A DNA stretch of 64,000 bases from Anaerococcus provencensis (GCF_000312365.2 NZ_HG003686.1:1-64000), one strand, 5' to 3'; counted from the first letter of the stretch, positions 43,607 to 53,733 are shown. Numbers and translations: made by a program. Notes: generated by a model not told the origin, from the sequence alone.

Positions 43607-43958
43607 AAAAAAGTCTTATGCAAAAAAAAGAAAGGCTAAAAATACTAGATTTTTTGCTATGATACTTATCTTGACACTGCTTTTTGCTGGCTTTATCTAC
43701 TACACAAATTCCAAGATGGATGCTGAGCTTAGAGAACTTGATCAAGAGATGACTTCAAACAAAAAGAAGATGCAAGAATTAGACGAAGAAATCACTAGCC
43801 TGGAAGAAGACTATGACATAAGAAACACAGATAAATTTAAGGAAAAGATAGCCAAAGAAAGGCTAGGCATGGTCAAAAAAGAATCTGATGAAAATGCTAG
43901 TGATGAGAATCCTCAGAATGTAGAAAATAACGAAGAGAATAATGACGATTCTAACTAG
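43599..43958 (+). CDS. divIC: Septum formation initiator DivIC/FtsB
   Basis: The 119-aa single-pass protein has a basic cytoplasmic start (KKKSYAKKRKAKN), one membrane helix (about 21-39) and a coiled coil (about 45-85) that ends in the KEKIAKERLGMVKK region typical of FtsB/DivIC. A Glu/Asn-rich tail follows. It belongs to the FtsL-DivIB-DivIC divisome subcomplex. It overlaps the tilS frame by 17 bases. Confidence 0.88.
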   Translation: MAKKKSYAKKRKAKNTRFFAMILILTLLFAGFIYYTNSKMDAELRELDQEMTSNKKKMQELDEEITSLEEDYDIRNTDKFKEKIAKERLGMVKKESDENASDENPQNVENNEENNDDSN

Positions 43959-45303
43959 ATTTAAAGATAATATAATTTCCCACAATCTTATAGATTATGG
44001 CGATACCATAATAGTTGGAGCAAGCGGAGGGCCGGATAGTCAGTTTTTAATTTACTTATTAAATCAAATAAAAGAAGAATATAAGATTAATATAGTCCTT
44101 GCTCATCTCAATCACCTACATAGAAAAGAAGCTATTAATGATGAAAATCTAGTAATAGAAACAGGCAAAAAGCTTAAGCTTGATGTGAGAGTTAAGAGAG
44201 CCAGCATGGATGATTTTGCAAAGGAGAAGAAAATCTCAGCTGAAGATGCAGGCAGAAGACTTAGGTATGAATTTTTTAGGGATATTGCTAGAGAATTTGA
44301 CCACGGGAAAATTGCTGTTGCCCACAACAAGGACGATCAAGCAGAAACCATCCTTATGAGAATGATAAGAGGCACGGGACTAGATGGCTTAAGAGGTATG
44401 GATTTTAGATCAGAAGATATTATAAGGCCTATTTTAACTTTTGAAAAAAAGGAAATTTTAGCATATCTTAATGAGAATAATATTCCCTACGCCCTTGATC
44501 AAAGTAATTTTTCCAATGACTACACTAGAAATTATATAAGAAATGAAATAATTCCAAGAATGGAAGAAATTAATCCAAGGCTTAAGGATAGTATATTCTC
44601 ACTTTCTGATTTAGTAAAAAATGATTTGGAAATTATAAATGACAATATGAAAAATCTTAGTGAGAATGTAATAAAAAGCACTTCAAATAATCAGCTTAGC
44701 TTGGATAAAGACAGATTTGAAAGCTTAACCTACCCTTATCAAGCAAGGATATTAAGATCTGCAATTGAGGATTTGAATGGGTCAACTAAGGATTTTAGCA
44801 AACAAAATATTGATGACTTTATAAATCTAACAAATCTTTCCAATGGCAAAAAAATCATCAAGGATGATTTGGAATTTTCAAAGTCTTACAAGTCATATGA
44901 TCTAAAAAAGATAATATGTGAGCAACTATCTGATGAAAAAATATACTTATCTTTGGGAGAGAAAAAATATTTCAATGGCTATATTATATCAGCAGACCTT
45001 GTAGATAAGGCTAAAGACAAAGCTAAAACTATAGGATATTTTGACTATGATAAGCTGAGCTTTCCCCTAGAGATAAGAACTCGCAAGAATGGGGATAAGT
45101 TCAATCCTCTTGGTTTGGGTCATAGTAAGAAGTTAAAAGATTTTTTTATTGATGAAAAAGTTGATAAAATAGAAAGAGATAAGATTCCCCTTATCTTATC
45201 AGATGGCAAGATAATTTGGCTAGTTTCTCATAGATTAGCAGAAGATGCCAAAATAGATCAGAGGACAAAAAAAATAGTGAGAATAGAGGTTACTAATGAT
45301 TAG
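43942..45303 (+). CDS. tilS: tRNA(Ile)-lysidine synthase
   Basis: The 453-aa protein has the N-type ATP-pyrophosphatase loop GASGGPDSQFL (about residue 28), AHLNHLHR, the VAHNKDDQAETILMRMIRGTGLDGLRGM block (key parts HNKDDQAET and RGTGLDGLRG, about 133-155), and a C-terminal domain ending LVSHRLAEDAKI. It changes C34 to lysidine in tRNA-Ile(CAU). It overlaps hpt by 8 bases. Confidence 0.94.
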   Translation: MTILTRFKDNIISHNLIDYGDTIIVGASGGPDSQFLIYLLNQIKEEYKINIVLAHLNHLHRKEAINDENLVIETGKKLKLDVRVKRASMDDFAKEKKISAEDAGRRLRYEFFRDIAREFDHGKIAVAHNKDDQAETILMRMIRGTGLDGLRGMDFRSEDIIRPILTFEKKEILAYLNENNIPYALDQSNFSNDYTRNYIRNEIIPRMEEINPRLKDSIFSLSDLVKNDLEIINDNMKNLSENVIKSTSNNQLSLDKDRFESLTYPYQARILRSAIEDLNGSTKDFSKQNIDDFINLTNLSNGKKIIKDDLEFSKSYKSYDLKKIICEQLSDEKIYLSLGEKKYFNGYIISADLVDKAKDKAKTIGYFDYDKLSFPLEIRTRKNGDKFNPLGLGHSKKLKDFFIDEKVDKIERDKIPLILSDGKIIWLVSHRLAEDAKIDQRTKKIVRIEVTND

Positions 45304-45859
45304 CGATACAAATTTAATGATAGAAAAAGTTTTAATAGACGAAGATAGTATTAATATTCGCATTAAACAACTTGCAAAGACGATAAACGAATATTATGCA
45401 GACAGCCAAGGGCCTTTGATAATGGTGGGTATCCTAAAGGGATCTGTTATGTTTATGTCTGAACTTGCAAAGTATGTTAAAGTAGACACGGCTATGGAAT
45501 TTATGGCGGTTTCTTCCTATGAGGGGACAACTTCAACTGGCAATGTCAAAATACTAAAAGATTTGGATACAGATATCAAGGATAAGAGTGTTCTTTTGGT
45601 TGAGGATATTATAGATACTGGCCATACCCTACTAAACTTAAAAAATAACCTATCAAAAAGAGATCCTAAGGATATCAAGATTGTGACTCTCCTAGACAAG
45701 CCAGAAAGACGAGTGGTAGATATCAAGGCTGACTGGTATGGATTTAAAATACCAAATGAATTTGTAGTTGGCTATGGTTTGGACTATAATCAATTAATGA
45801 GAAATATCCCATATATAGGTGTTCTAAAAAGATCTGTATATGAAAATGAGCAAGATTAG
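45296..45859 (+). CDS. hpt: Hypoxanthine-guanine phosphoribosyltransferase
   Basis: The 187-aa protein has the type I PRTase PRPP motif VLLVEDIIDTGHTL (about residues 99-112), an early GILKGSVMFMSELAKY and a hood region near the end, KIPNEFVVGYGLDYNQ. It salvages hypoxanthine and guanine. tilS-hpt is a conserved pair in Firmicutes; the ftsH that often follows is not here. Confidence 0.95.
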   Translation: MISDTNLMIEKVLIDEDSINIRIKQLAKTINEYYADSQGPLIMVGILKGSVMFMSELAKYVKVDTAMEFMAVSSYEGTTSTGNVKILKDLDTDIKDKSVLLVEDIIDTGHTLLNLKNNLSKRDPKDIKIVTLLDKPERRVVDIKADWYGFKIPNEFVVGYGLDYNQLMRNIPYIGVLKRSVYENEQD

Positions 45860-45878
45860 GGCTATCGGCCCTTTTTTA
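45858..45878 (+). terminator. Terminator of the rqcP-hpt operon
   Basis: AGGGC, loop TATCG, GCCCT and six T residues; the stem begins inside the hpt stop codon. Confidence 0.85.
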
Positions 45879-45895
45879 TTTAAGGAGGTTTTACT

Positions 45896-46390
45896 ATGAA
45901 TGGTAATATGGATATGTTTATTTTGATTTTATATGTAGCAATTATTTTGTTTTTTGCATATAGGATTTTTAAAAGCAAAAAGAACAAGTCACTATTAAGT
46001 GGTGAGGTAGGTGAATTTGGTAGAGAAATTTCAAAATTAGAAATCGGTCTTTTGGTAGTTTTGTTAGTTACAGGCATTATTAATTTTTACCAAGGATTCA
46101 AATTAAACGACAAAACTAGTATGGCAACTGCGGGAGTTATGATTGTTCTAGCTCTTATATTTGGCCTATATTCCAAAAACAAGATGTATATTGGGGAAAA
46201 TGGCATACTAGCAAATTCTAATTTTTATACCTACAAAGAGCTTAAAAAATGGGGATTTGATAAGGAAAGCTCAGACCTTGTTTTGCAAGTTAAAAAAGAC
46301 AATCAAAGTACAAATGAAATTGTAAAAGTAAAAAAAGAAGATATAGAAGCTATTAATAATCTAATTAGAAAATATAAACTAAATAAATAG
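45896..46390 (+). CDS. Unrecognised membrane protein (three helices)
   Basis: The 164-aa protein has hydrophobic segments at about 7-24, 48-65 and 76-92, then a soluble C-terminal part (about 95-164) with YKELKKWGFDKESSDLVLQVKK and DIEAINNLIRKY. The soluble end resembles short PH-like or DUF5673-type tails of small membrane proteins, but I do not recognise it firmly. AAGGAGG is 8 bases before the ATG. It lies alone between two terminated or promoter-bounded operons. Confidence 0.75.
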   Translation: MNGNMDMFILILYVAIILFFAYRIFKSKKNKSLLSGEVGEFGREISKLEIGLLVVLLVTGIINFYQGFKLNDKTSMATAGVMIVLALIFGLYSKNKMYIGENGILANSNFYTYKELKKWGFDKESSDLVLQVKKDNQSTNEIVKVKKEDIEAINNLIRKYKLNK

Positions 46391-46459
46391 CTTGATTTTA
46401 TCAGATTTTGCCGTATTATATTAGAGTTAAATTTTAGTGATTTACTCTAAGGAGAAAAG

Positions 46460-47245
46460 ATGTTACTTGTAGTAGATATAGGAAATACAAATACAGTTCT
46501 CGGTGTATTTGACAAAGATGAATTATTATTTAGGTATAGAGTGGCTACAAATTTAAAGCGAACTAGCGATGAATTAGTAGCTACCCTTTTTAATATGTTC
46601 GGCGTTCATAATGTAGATAAGGACAAGATTGAAGATACAATTATTTCTTCAGTTGTACCAGATATAATGTATAATTGGCAGTCTTGCAACAGGAAACTTT
46701 TTGGCAGAGAGGCTTTGATAGTTGATTATAAGACTGATACAGGAATAACAATAGACTATGACTCTCCAAGAGAAGTTGGGGCAGATAGAATTGTAGATTC
46801 TGTTGCTGTTTATAGTAAGTATGGCGGTCCATCTATTATAGTGGATATGGGCACAGCTATAACCTTTGATGTTATTACCGAAGATGGAGCATACCTTGGT
46901 GGTTCGATAGCACCGGGCATAAAGATTGCCCAAGATGGTTTGTTTGGATCAACTGCCCAATTACCAAAAATTGAGCTTAGGGAGCCAAAGAGTGCAATTG
47001 CCACAACCACATCAGAAAGTATGAATGCCGGTATAGTTTTTGGTTATATATCAATGATTGATGGTCTAGTTGAACAAATTATGAAAGAGCTTCGCAATGA
47101 CTATCATGTAGAAGATGATATAAATGTTATTGCAACCGGTGGATATTCTGAGCTTATTTCTGTAGAATCAAAATATATTAACATCATCGAGCCTGATTTG
47201 ATGCTAGATGGTCTAAGAATTATTTATGAGCGAAACAAGAAATAA
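46460..47245 (+). CDS. coaX: Type III pantothenate kinase
   Basis: The 261-aa enzyme keeps all CoaX motifs: VVDIGNTNTVLGVF at the N-terminus, GADRIVDSVA (about residue 108), VDMGTAITFD (about 129) and GGSIAPG. It phosphorylates pantothenate in the first step of CoA synthesis, is not feedback-inhibited by CoA in known members, and needs a monovalent cation. It lies in the common string coaX-dusB-greA-lysS. Compare the degenerate paralogue at 9674. It overlaps dusB by 20 bases. Confidence 0.95.
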   Translation: MLLVVDIGNTNTVLGVFDKDELLFRYRVATNLKRTSDELVATLFNMFGVHNVDKDKIEDTIISSVVPDIMYNWQSCNRKLFGREALIVDYKTDTGITIDYDSPREVGADRIVDSVAVYSKYGGPSIIVDMGTAITFDVITEDGAYLGGSIAPGIKIAQDGLFGSTAQLPKIELREPKSAIATTTSESMNAGIVFGYISMIDGLVEQIMKELRNDYHVEDDINVIATGGYSELISVESKYINIIEPDLMLDGLRIIYERNKK

Positions 47246-48203
47246 AGAAATAATGCTAGCTCCCCTTGCAGGAGTAACCGATGTTGCCTTTCGCATTATT
47301 TGCGAAAAATACGGAGCGGACAAAACTTTTACTGAAATGGTTAGTGTAAATGCCATGGCCTTTGACAATAAACAAACTGACGAGATAATGTTTATTTCAG
47401 ATAAGGAAAAACATGCCAATATACAAATTTTTGGTAGGGATCTAGAAAGAATTGAAAAGGCAGTAAAAGAAAAGATAAACCCACTGGATAATGTAAGTGA
47501 AATAAGTTTTAATATGGGCTGTCCTGCACCAAAAATTTTTAAAAATGGTGAAGGCTCTGCTCTCATGAAAGACCTAGACCAAGTAGACCGAATAACAAAA
47601 GCTTTGAGAAAATCAACTGATAAGATAATAAATGTAAAGTTTAGAACTGGAGTAGATGATAATCACAAAAATTACCTAGAAGTTGGCAAAATTTGTGAGG
47701 CAAATGGCATAGATTATGTCATTCTTCACGCAAGGACACGAGACCAACACTACCAAGGCAAGGCTAGCTGGGAAGATATAAGAATACTAAAAGAAAATTT
47801 ATCCATACCAGTAATAGCAAATGGCGATGTCTTTACAGTAGAAGATTTTATCAATATAATGGATGAAACAAAAGCCGATGGAGTTATGCTTGCAAGAGGG
47901 GCCATGGGCAATCCATTCTTGTTTAAGTATATCAAAGATTATTTGAAAAATGGTTCTTACCAAAAGGTTAGCCCAACTGAAATAGTTGATCAAATACGCG
48001 AACAATACGAGCTCTCCTTGCTGTATAAGGATGAGAGATTAGTTGTAAATCAAATGAGAAAGCACGTTGGCTGGTACATAAAGGGCCTTCCAAACGCTAC
48101 AAAAATTAGAGAAAAAGTAAATACACTAAAGACTAAAGAAGAAATATTTAGTTTGTTAGATGAATATAAGGATGTTTTAGAGGAAGAAAATGACAGAGAA
48201 TAA
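47226..48203 (+). CDS. dusB: tRNA-dihydrouridine synthase (DusB-like)
   Basis: The 325-aa FMN enzyme has the Dus pattern: [14 protein letters not shown] at the start, [21 protein letters not shown] with the catalytic Cys (about residue 98), [19 protein letters not shown], and VIANGDVF plus [13 protein letters not shown] at the second half. It reduces uridine to dihydrouridine in the tRNA D-loop. It overlaps coaX and greA. Confidence 0.93.
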   Translation: MSETRNKEIMLAPLAGVTDVAFRIICEKYGADKTFTEMVSVNAMAFDNKQTDEIMFISDKEKHANIQIFGRDLERIEKAVKEKINPLDNVSEISFNMGCPAPKIFKNGEGSALMKDLDQVDRITKALRKSTDKIINVKFRTGVDDNHKNYLEVGKICEANGIDYVILHARTRDQHYQGKASWEDIRILKENLSIPVIANGDVFTVEDFINIMDETKADGVMLARGAMGNPFLFKYIKDYLKNGSYQKVSPTEIVDQIREQYELSLLYKDERLVVNQMRKHVGWYIKGLPNATKIREKVNTLKTKEEIFSLLDEYKDVLEEENDRE

Positions 48204-48663
48204 AGAAGTAATTTTATCAAAAGAGTACCTAGAAAAGCTAGAAGATGAACTGGAATATCTTAAAACAAAAAGAAGACCAGAAATAGCAGAAAAAATCAAA
48301 ATTGCAAGATCTTTTGGAGACTTATCAGAAAATGCTGACTACGACGAAGCTAAAAATGAACAAGGTGAAGTTGAAAGTCGTATAGCAAAAGTTGAAGATA
48401 TGATTAGAAATGCAAAAACTATAGAGGTTGACCTAAACTCTGATGTAGTAGGAGTAGGCAATACTGTAACAGTTTTTGACGAAGAATTTGATGAAACATT
48501 GGACTACAAAATAGTAGGTACTGCAGAAAGTGATCCAGTAAAAGGATTTATTTCAAACGAATCACCTGTTGGCGCAGCACTATTGGGTAAGAAAGTAGAT
48601 GACAGAGTTGAAGTAGTTACTCCAAATGGGAAAATGTACTTCACTGTAAAAGGCATCAATTAA
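48190..48663 (+). CDS. greA: Transcription elongation factor GreA
   Basis: The 157-aa protein has the N-terminal coiled coil with the acidic tip ([20 protein letters not shown], about residues 40-59) and a C-terminal FKBP-like domain ending [18 protein letters not shown]. It stimulates RNA cleavage in backtracked RNA polymerase. It overlaps dusB by 14 bases and precedes lysS by 13. Confidence 0.95.
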   Translation: MTENKEVILSKEYLEKLEDELEYLKTKRRPEIAEKIKIARSFGDLSENADYDEAKNEQGEVESRIAKVEDMIRNAKTIEVDLNSDVVGVGNTVTVFDEEFDETLDYKIVGTAESDPVKGFISNESPVGAALLGKKVDDRVEVVTPNGKMYFTVKGIN

Positions 48664-48676
48664 AAAAGGAGCGAAA

Positions 48677-50569
48677 ATGACAGATCAAGATTTAAATGAA
48701 ATGCTACGAATTAAGAGGGAAAAGCTAGAAGAATTAAAAGCAAATGGCAAGGACCCTCATGAAATTGTCAATTTCAAAGACCGTACACCATCAAAAGAAA
48801 TCAAAGATAATTTTGACGAATATGAGGGCAAATCAGCAAGAATAGCTGGCCGTATTATGGCTAAACGTGGCCACGGTAATATGAGCTTTATGGATATCCA
48901 AGATGAAAGTGGAATAATCCAAATTGTAAACCGTAAAAATGTAATTGGCGATGAATTCAAAGAAGTTAAAAAATACGATATTGGTGATATAGTTGGAGTG
49001 GAAGGTGAAGTTTTCAAAACTAACCAAGGTGAAATATCAATAGAAACACACACACCTCAATTATTGACAAAGTCTTTGCAAATGCTTCCAGAAAAATGGC
49101 ACGGCCTAAAAGACCCAGATCTTCGTTACAGACAAAGATATCTTGATCTTATAGTAAATCCTGAAGTAAAAGAAGTTTTTGTACTAAGAAGTAAAATTAT
49201 TTCTGAAATTAGAAAATTCTTGGATAATAGAGGATTTTTGGAAGTTGAAACACCAATACTAAATACAATAGCAGGTGGAGCAACAGCTCGTCCATTTATC
49301 ACCCACCACAATACCCTAGATATAGATATGTATCTAAGAATTGCAAACGAGCTTTACCTAAAGAGACTAATAGTTGGTGGTTTTGATAAAGTATATGAAA
49401 TGGGCAGAATGTTCAGAAACGAAGGAATGGATGCAACTCATAACCCAGAGTATACAGCTATGGAATTATACCAAGCCTATGGTGATTATGACGACATGAT
49501 GGAAATTACTGAGCATTTGATTGAAACTGTTGCTACAAATGTACTTGGTAAAACAAGTATAGAATACGATGGCAAAGAAATCGAACTAAAGGCACCATGG
49601 AGAAGACTTCCAATGATTGATGCAATCAAAGAAGAAACAGGCGTTGACTTTAACGAAATCACAAGCTATGAAGATGCAGTCGCAATAGCTAAAGAGAAAA
49701 ATGTTGAAGTTAAGGAAAGCCGTGGCGAAATTATCGCAGAATTCTTTGAAGAATTTGTAGAAGAAAAACTTATCCAACCAACATTTATCATAGATTATCC
49801 AGTGGAAATATCACCACTTGCAAAAAGAAAGAATGACGACAAATCATTAACATACAGGTTTGAAGCCTTCATCAACGGAAAAGAAGTAGCAAATGCCTTC
49901 TCAGAACTTAACGATGCAGCTGACCAAAGAGAAAGATTTGAAGCTCAAGTAGCAAAACGTGAAAAAGGTGACGATGAAGCTCAAATGATGGACTATGACT
50001 TTGTAAATGCCCTAGAAGTAGGACTTCCTCCAACAGGTGGTCTAGGTATAGGCATAGATAGGGTTATAATGCTTCTAACAGGCCAACATTCAATCCGTGA
50101 CGTATTGCTGTTCCCAACAATGAAACCAACAGGCAAAAATGCTGTTGAAAACAAAGAGGCAAGCGTTCAAACTCTTGATCACGAAGAAGAAGTTATAGAC
50201 TTTACAGGTGTCACAACAGAAGAATTCTATGATGACATAGACTTTGATAATTTTGCAGCTTGTGACTTTAGAGTAGTTAAAGTTAAAAATTGTGAAGAAG
50301 TACCAAAATCTAAGAAACTATTAAAATTCACCCTAGATGATGGTAGTGGAGAAGATAGAATTATCCTATCTGGTATCAAACAATACTACAAGCCAGAAGA
50401 ATTAATAGGTAAAAACCTAGTAGCTATAGTGAATCTTCCACCAAGAGCTATGATGGGAGAAGAATCAAATGGTATGATTCTTTCAGCCATCCACGAGCAA
50501 AATGGCGAAGAAGGTCTAAATGTTCTAATGGTAAGCAATAGAATACCAGCAGGAGCAAAAATAGAATAA
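48677..50569 (+). CDS. lysS: Lysyl-tRNA synthetase fused to a C-terminal Trbp111/EMAP-II-like tRNA-binding domain
   Basis: The 630-aa protein contains a complete class II LysRS: an OB-fold anticodon domain (about 50-150), motif 2 [20 protein letters not shown] (about 252) and motif 3 [16 protein letters not shown] (about 455-470). Bacterial LysRS usually ends near residue 490-500. Here a linker (about 485-515) leads to about 110 residues matching Trbp111: [53 protein letters not shown]. That domain normally sits on MetRS and adds tRNA affinity. No frameshift is needed, so it is a true fusion. Confidence 0.94.
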   Translation: MTDQDLNEMLRIKREKLEELKANGKDPHEIVNFKDRTPSKEIKDNFDEYEGKSARIAGRIMAKRGHGNMSFMDIQDESGIIQIVNRKNVIGDEFKEVKKYDIGDIVGVEGEVFKTNQGEISIETHTPQLLTKSLQMLPEKWHGLKDPDLRYRQRYLDLIVNPEVKEVFVLRSKIISEIRKFLDNRGFLEVETPILNTIAGGATARPFITHHNTLDIDMYLRIANELYLKRLIVGGFDKVYEMGRMFRNEGMDATHNPEYTAMELYQAYGDYDDMMEITEHLIETVATNVLGKTSIEYDGKEIELKAPWRRLPMIDAIKEETGVDFNEITSYEDAVAIAKEKNVEVKESRGEIIAEFFEEFVEEKLIQPTFIIDYPVEISPLAKRKNDDKSLTYRFEAFINGKEVANAFSELNDAADQRERFEAQVAKREKGDDEAQMMDYDFVNALEVGLPPTGGLGIGIDRVIMLLTGQHSIRDVLLFPTMKPTGKNAVENKEASVQTLDHEEEVIDFTGVTTEEFYDDIDFDNFAACDFRVVKVKNCEEVPKSKKLLKFTLDDGSGEDRIILSGIKQYYKPEELIGKNLVAIVNLPPRAMMGEESNGMILSAIHEQNGEEGLNVLMVSNRIPAGAKIE

Positions 50570-50576
50570 TTAAAAC

Positions 50577-50612
50577 AAACTTCCTAGTCTTAAAAAGATT
50601 GGGAAGTTTTTT
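50577..50612 (+). terminator. Terminator of the coaX-lysS operon
   Basis: AAACTTCC (50577-50584) with GGAAGTTT (50602-50609), an inner AGTCTT/AGATTG pairing, then T residues. Confidence 0.85.
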
Positions 50613-50716
50613 AATATCCTATTCTAATAATCCTTTTTATCTAAATGTATAAATATTTTTAAGAAAAAATCTATAAATCAAATAAGCTGGGGTATAATTT
50701 CCTTAAAGGAGTTATT

Positions 50717-51232
50717 ATGGCAGATATTTCAAATTACAAGGATACAAGTGTAGCGAAAAAATTTATCAAAAATTATAATCTTGCAACATTATTTTTATCC
50801 ATAGGAATTTTATTAGTTATTATATCATTTATCCCCTTGCTTATTATTGAAAGTCAACAAGAAGAGAACAAATACATACCGACTATAATTATTGCAGCTC
50901 TTGGCTTATTGATGATAGTAGTAAGTAATTATAAGATAAGTTCACTTAAGCATGAAAATAAGACAAAATACACTGTTGCAGCTTATGACTATGTGGATGA
51001 TAGGTCCATAGAAGTTAAAAAGATTTTCAGACGTGATTTGATCATAGGAATTTTGATAATTGTATTAAGCTTGAGTTTTTATTTTTTATTCAAAACCAAT
51101 ACTATTATCCAAGAAGATTATCTCAAATACCTTAATTCTTTTCTCGTATTGTTATTTGCTATAGGAGTTTTTCTCATAGCTAACAGCAAGGGAAAACGCG
51201 ATGCTTTGAAGTATATAAAAGAAAACATCTAG
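50717..51232 (+). CDS. Unrecognised membrane protein (four helices)
   Basis: The 171-aa protein has four hydrophobic segments (about 22-44, 55-72, 108-126 and 139-156) in two pairs separated by a charged loop with AAYDYVDDRSIEVKKIFRR. No motif or family was recognised. AAAGGAG precedes the ATG, with a TATAAT-like box at 50694-50699. It is a single-gene unit that ends in a terminator shared with the minus-strand thioesterase. Confidence 0.75.
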   Translation: MADISNYKDTSVAKKFIKNYNLATLFLSIGILLVIISFIPLLIIESQQEENKYIPTIIIAALGLLMIVVSNYKISSLKHENKTKYTVAAYDYVDDRSIEVKKIFRRDLIIGILIIVLSLSFYFLFKTNTIIQEDYLKYLNSFLVLLFAIGVFLIANSKGKRDALKYIKENI

Positions 51233-51252
51233 ATTAATTCTAGATGTTTTTT
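51223..51252 (+). terminator. Bidirectional terminator
   Basis: ACATCTAGA pairs with TCTAGATGT around TTAAT, with an A-run on the left and a T-run on the right. It includes the stop codon of the membrane-protein gene and touches the stop of the thioesterase gene. Confidence 0.85.
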
Positions 51253-51670
51253 AGTATCTTTTATAATTTCCTGATTTTAAACTTTCTGTAAGTTTAGATG
51301 GCTTCTTATCTATATTATCAACTATAGCATATTCTGATCTATTAACAGCAGCGAGTTTTGTATCATCGGACCATATTTTGCAATCTACAGTAACAGTTCT
51401 TTTTCCTCTTTTAATTATTTCAGATTTAGCATAAATATATTCAGTATTAAGTATTGGTCTTAGAAAATTTGTATATGAGCTTTGTGTTGGAGCGGTATAT
51501 TTTACTTGGTTGGCCAAAAGACCAGTTGCAACATCAGCAAGAGCCATAATTATAGCTCCGTGTACAGCTCCAAGTTCATTTTTATATTCATCTTTTAAGG
51601 GGATTCTCATCTCCAAATATTGGTCATTCATTTCGTGTATTTCTACAGCTAAAGTATCGTTAAAAGTCAT
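51251..51670 (-). CDS. PaaI-type hotdog thioesterase
   Basis: The 139-aa protein has the hotdog-fold motif GAVHGAIIMALADVATGLLA (about residues 34-53), in which the His-Gly and acidic residue support acyl-CoA thioester hydrolysis. The strands YTNFLRPI, EIIKRGKRTVTVDCKIW follow. The substrate is probably an aryl- or acyl-CoA; which one is unknown. GGAGG lies 5 bases before the ATG at 51670; the ATG at 51682 is upstream of that ribosome site and is rejected. Confidence 0.85.
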   Translation of the reverse strand: MTFNDTLAVEIHEMNDQYLEMRIPLKDEYKNELGAVHGAIIMALADVATGLLANQVKYTAPTQSSYTNFLRPILNTEYIYAKSEIIKRGKRTVTVDCKIWSDDTKLAAVNRSEYAIVDNIDKKPSKLTESLKSGNYKRY

Positions 51671-51762
51671 AATCTCCTCCATACATTAGATACTTATACC
51701 CTTAAAGCGTAAAATGTTGTAGAATATATATAGTATAATATTTAGAATATTAGGAGCAATTA

Positions 51763-53058
51763 GTGAAAATAAGTAGAAAAATTTTTAGTGTATTATTCCT
51801 TAGTGTTTTTTTGGTAGCTTGTTCTAGCAAAGAAGCTGAACCTACTAGTGAAAAAGAAGTAGTTAGAACAGCTGATTTAATTGAAAATATCAATCAAAAC
51901 CAAAGAGATGAAAGCATTGATGAAAGTAATCAAAGCGAGGAAGTTATAGAAGAAAATGGTCAGGAAACTGATAAAAAAGAAGCTGAAGATAATCAAGAAG
52001 ACCAAGAAGATCGAAAACTGAATACAGTTAAGATAAAGACTTTTGGAGATATCATGGCCCACCTTGCACAAATCCAATATGCCTACAATAAGGGTGGCGG
52101 TGCCTATGATTTCTCAGATTCATTTGCTTATGTCAGTGACTATATTAGTGATGCAGATATTTCTATAGGAAATTATGAAACAACAACCAATCCAAACCTA
52201 GCATATGCTGGCTTTCCTAGATTTAATGCACCAAAGGAATACCTAGAAGCTATCAAAGATGCAGGCTTTGATGTTCTTTCAACAGCCAATAACCACTCAC
52301 TTGACACAGAGGTCGAAGGCTTATTTACAACAATTGAAGCTATGGATGAATTTGGCATTGACCATGTGGGTTCAAAAAAATCTGGCCAAAGCAGAATTTT
52401 GTATAAAAATGTCAATGGAATAAAATTAGCCTTTTTAGCCTATACTTATGGAGCAAATGGCCTAGTTGACCTAGTTCAAGTTAGAGAAGAAATACCAGAA
52501 TTAAACTACTTGCACCCAGAAGAAATACAATCTGACATCAAAGAAGCTAAGGCAAATGGAGCGGATTTTGTAATCGTCTATCCACATTGGGGCATAGAAT
52601 ATCATTCTGATCCAAGTGCTGATCAAGTAGATCTAGGTAGAGAGATGATTGAATGGGGAGCAGACCTTGTCATAGGCAACCACCCACACGTTGTTGAACC
52701 GTACGAATACTACGAAGCTAGTGATGGTAGGACTGGCTTTATAGCCTATGCTCTAGGAAACTTTATCTCTTTCCAAAACCTTGAAAACAACAACGATATT
52801 AGAACAGAACAAGCAGTAAGCTATGAAATAGAATTGGCTAAAAATCCTAAAAATGGATCAACATCAATTGAAAATATAGAAGCACACCCTATTTGGGTAG
52901 GCGTAAAATATAATGACTTTGGAACAAGTGTTCAAAGTCATGTGGCAGAAGATTTCCTAGATGGTGGAAAATACTATGACGAAGTTGATGACTACCAAAG
53001 ATCGAGAATCCAACAAGCTTATGATATGACTGTTGAAACCATAGATAAGGGAAATTAG
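51763..53058 (+). CDS. CapA-family lipoprotein (poly-gamma-glutamate capsule-type metallophosphatase)
   Basis: The 431-aa protein starts at a GTG with AGGAG upstream. It has a lipoprotein signal with lipobox LVAC (Cys at about 20), an acidic Glu/Asn-rich linker (to about 85), then the CapA/PgsA metallophosphatase fold: FGDIMAHLAQ, ISIGNYETT, STANNHSLD, VIVYPHWGIEYH and VIGNHPHVVEPYE. It is tethered outside the membrane. Characterised CapA/PgsA proteins take part in polyglutamate synthesis, but many relatives lack the CapBC partners, as here, so the substrate is open. Confidence 0.87.
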   Translation: MKISRKIFSVLFLSVFLVACSSKEAEPTSEKEVVRTADLIENINQNQRDESIDESNQSEEVIEENGQETDKKEAEDNQEDQEDRKLNTVKIKTFGDIMAHLAQIQYAYNKGGGAYDFSDSFAYVSDYISDADISIGNYETTTNPNLAYAGFPRFNAPKEYLEAIKDAGFDVLSTANNHSLDTEVEGLFTTIEAMDEFGIDHVGSKKSGQSRILYKNVNGIKLAFLAYTYGANGLVDLVQVREEIPELNYLHPEEIQSDIKEAKANGADFVIVYPHWGIEYHSDPSADQVDLGREMIEWGADLVIGNHPHVVEPYEYYEASDGRTGFIAYALGNFISFQNLENNNDIRTEQAVSYEIELAKNPKNGSTSIENIEAHPIWVGVKYNDFGTSVQSHVAEDFLDGGKYYDEVDDYQRSRIQQAYDMTVETIDKGN

Positions 53059-53059
53059 A

Positions 53060-53614
53060 ATGAATTCTTTTATAAGCTTTGAACTTTCTATACTAAATGC
53101 TATACAAAAAATAAGAAGACCATTTCTAGATGAATTTATGGTTGCCATATCTTCTCTAGGAAATGGAGCAATACTTTGGATATGTTTAATCATAGTATTC
53201 CTATCAACAAAGGAATACAAAAAAATGGCCCAAATAATGATTATTGCCTTTATAGGAAACTTAATAATTATAAACCTGGGCCTAAAAAACATAGTTGATA
53301 GGACAAGACCATATGAATATGTAAAAGGATTAGAATTATTAATACCAAAAGTAGGCAATGCCTCATTCCCATCAGGCCACAGCTCATACGCCACCACATT
53401 TGCGACAATTATACTATTTATGGGTAAATCAAAATTTCTAAGAATATTCACCTTAGTTTTGGCTATATTAATCTCATTTAGCAGGCTATACCTCCACGTC
53501 CACTTTCCTTCAGACATTCTAGCAGGTATAATACTTGGCATTGTAATAGGAATATTATCAATGAAATTTTATTTTTCGGGATATTATAAAAAACTGCGTT
53601 TACAAGGCAAATAA
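53060..53614 (+). CDS. PAP2-family membrane phosphatase
   Basis: The 184-aa protein has about five hydrophobic segments and the three PAP2 motifs: KNIVDRTRP (KxxxxxxRP), PSGHSS and SRLYLHVHFPSD (SRxxxxxHxxxD). It could dephosphorylate undecaprenyl diphosphate or phosphatidylglycerol phosphate outside the membrane; the window makes both lipids (uppS, pgsA). It begins 1 base after the CapA-like gene. The tRNA-Leu promoter lies in its last codons. Confidence 0.9.
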   Translation: MNSFISFELSILNAIQKIRRPFLDEFMVAISSLGNGAILWICLIIVFLSTKEYKKMAQIMIIAFIGNLIIINLGLKNIVDRTRPYEYVKGLELLIPKVGNASFPSGHSSYATTFATIILFMGKSKFLRIFTLVLAILISFSRLYLHVHFPSDILAGIILGIVIGILSMKFYFSGYYKKLRLQGK

Positions 53615-53627
53615 AATATGGTATACT
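53599..53627 (+). promoter_or_regulatory. tRNA-Leu promoter
   Basis: TTTACA (53599-53604), 17 bases, TATACT (53622-53627), 17 bases before the tRNA. It overlaps the end of the PAP2 gene. Confidence 0.85.
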
Positions 53628-53644
53628 ATCTTAGTAACCATTTT

Positions 53645-53731
53645 GCCGGTGTGTTGGAATTGGCAGACGAGACAGACTCAAACTCTGTTGTCCACCAGGG
53701 CGTGTGGGTTCGAGTCCCACCACCGGCACCA
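53645..53731 (+). tRNA. tRNA-Leu (anticodon CAA)
   Basis: An 87-nt class II tRNA with the CCA encoded. The acceptor stem is GCCGGTG with CACCGGC; the anticodon arm is ACAGA-CTCAAAC-TCTGT, giving anticodon CAA for UUG codons; a long variable arm and T-arm GGGTTCGAGTCCC follow. An extra-long, structured, GC-rich 3' trailer (see 53734) separates it from its terminator at 53963. Confidence 0.96.
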
Positions 53732-53733
53732 CA

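Noticed and set aside
51671..51682. Start of the thioesterase at 51682
   Set aside because: That ATG lies upstream of the GGAGG that serves the ATG at 51670.
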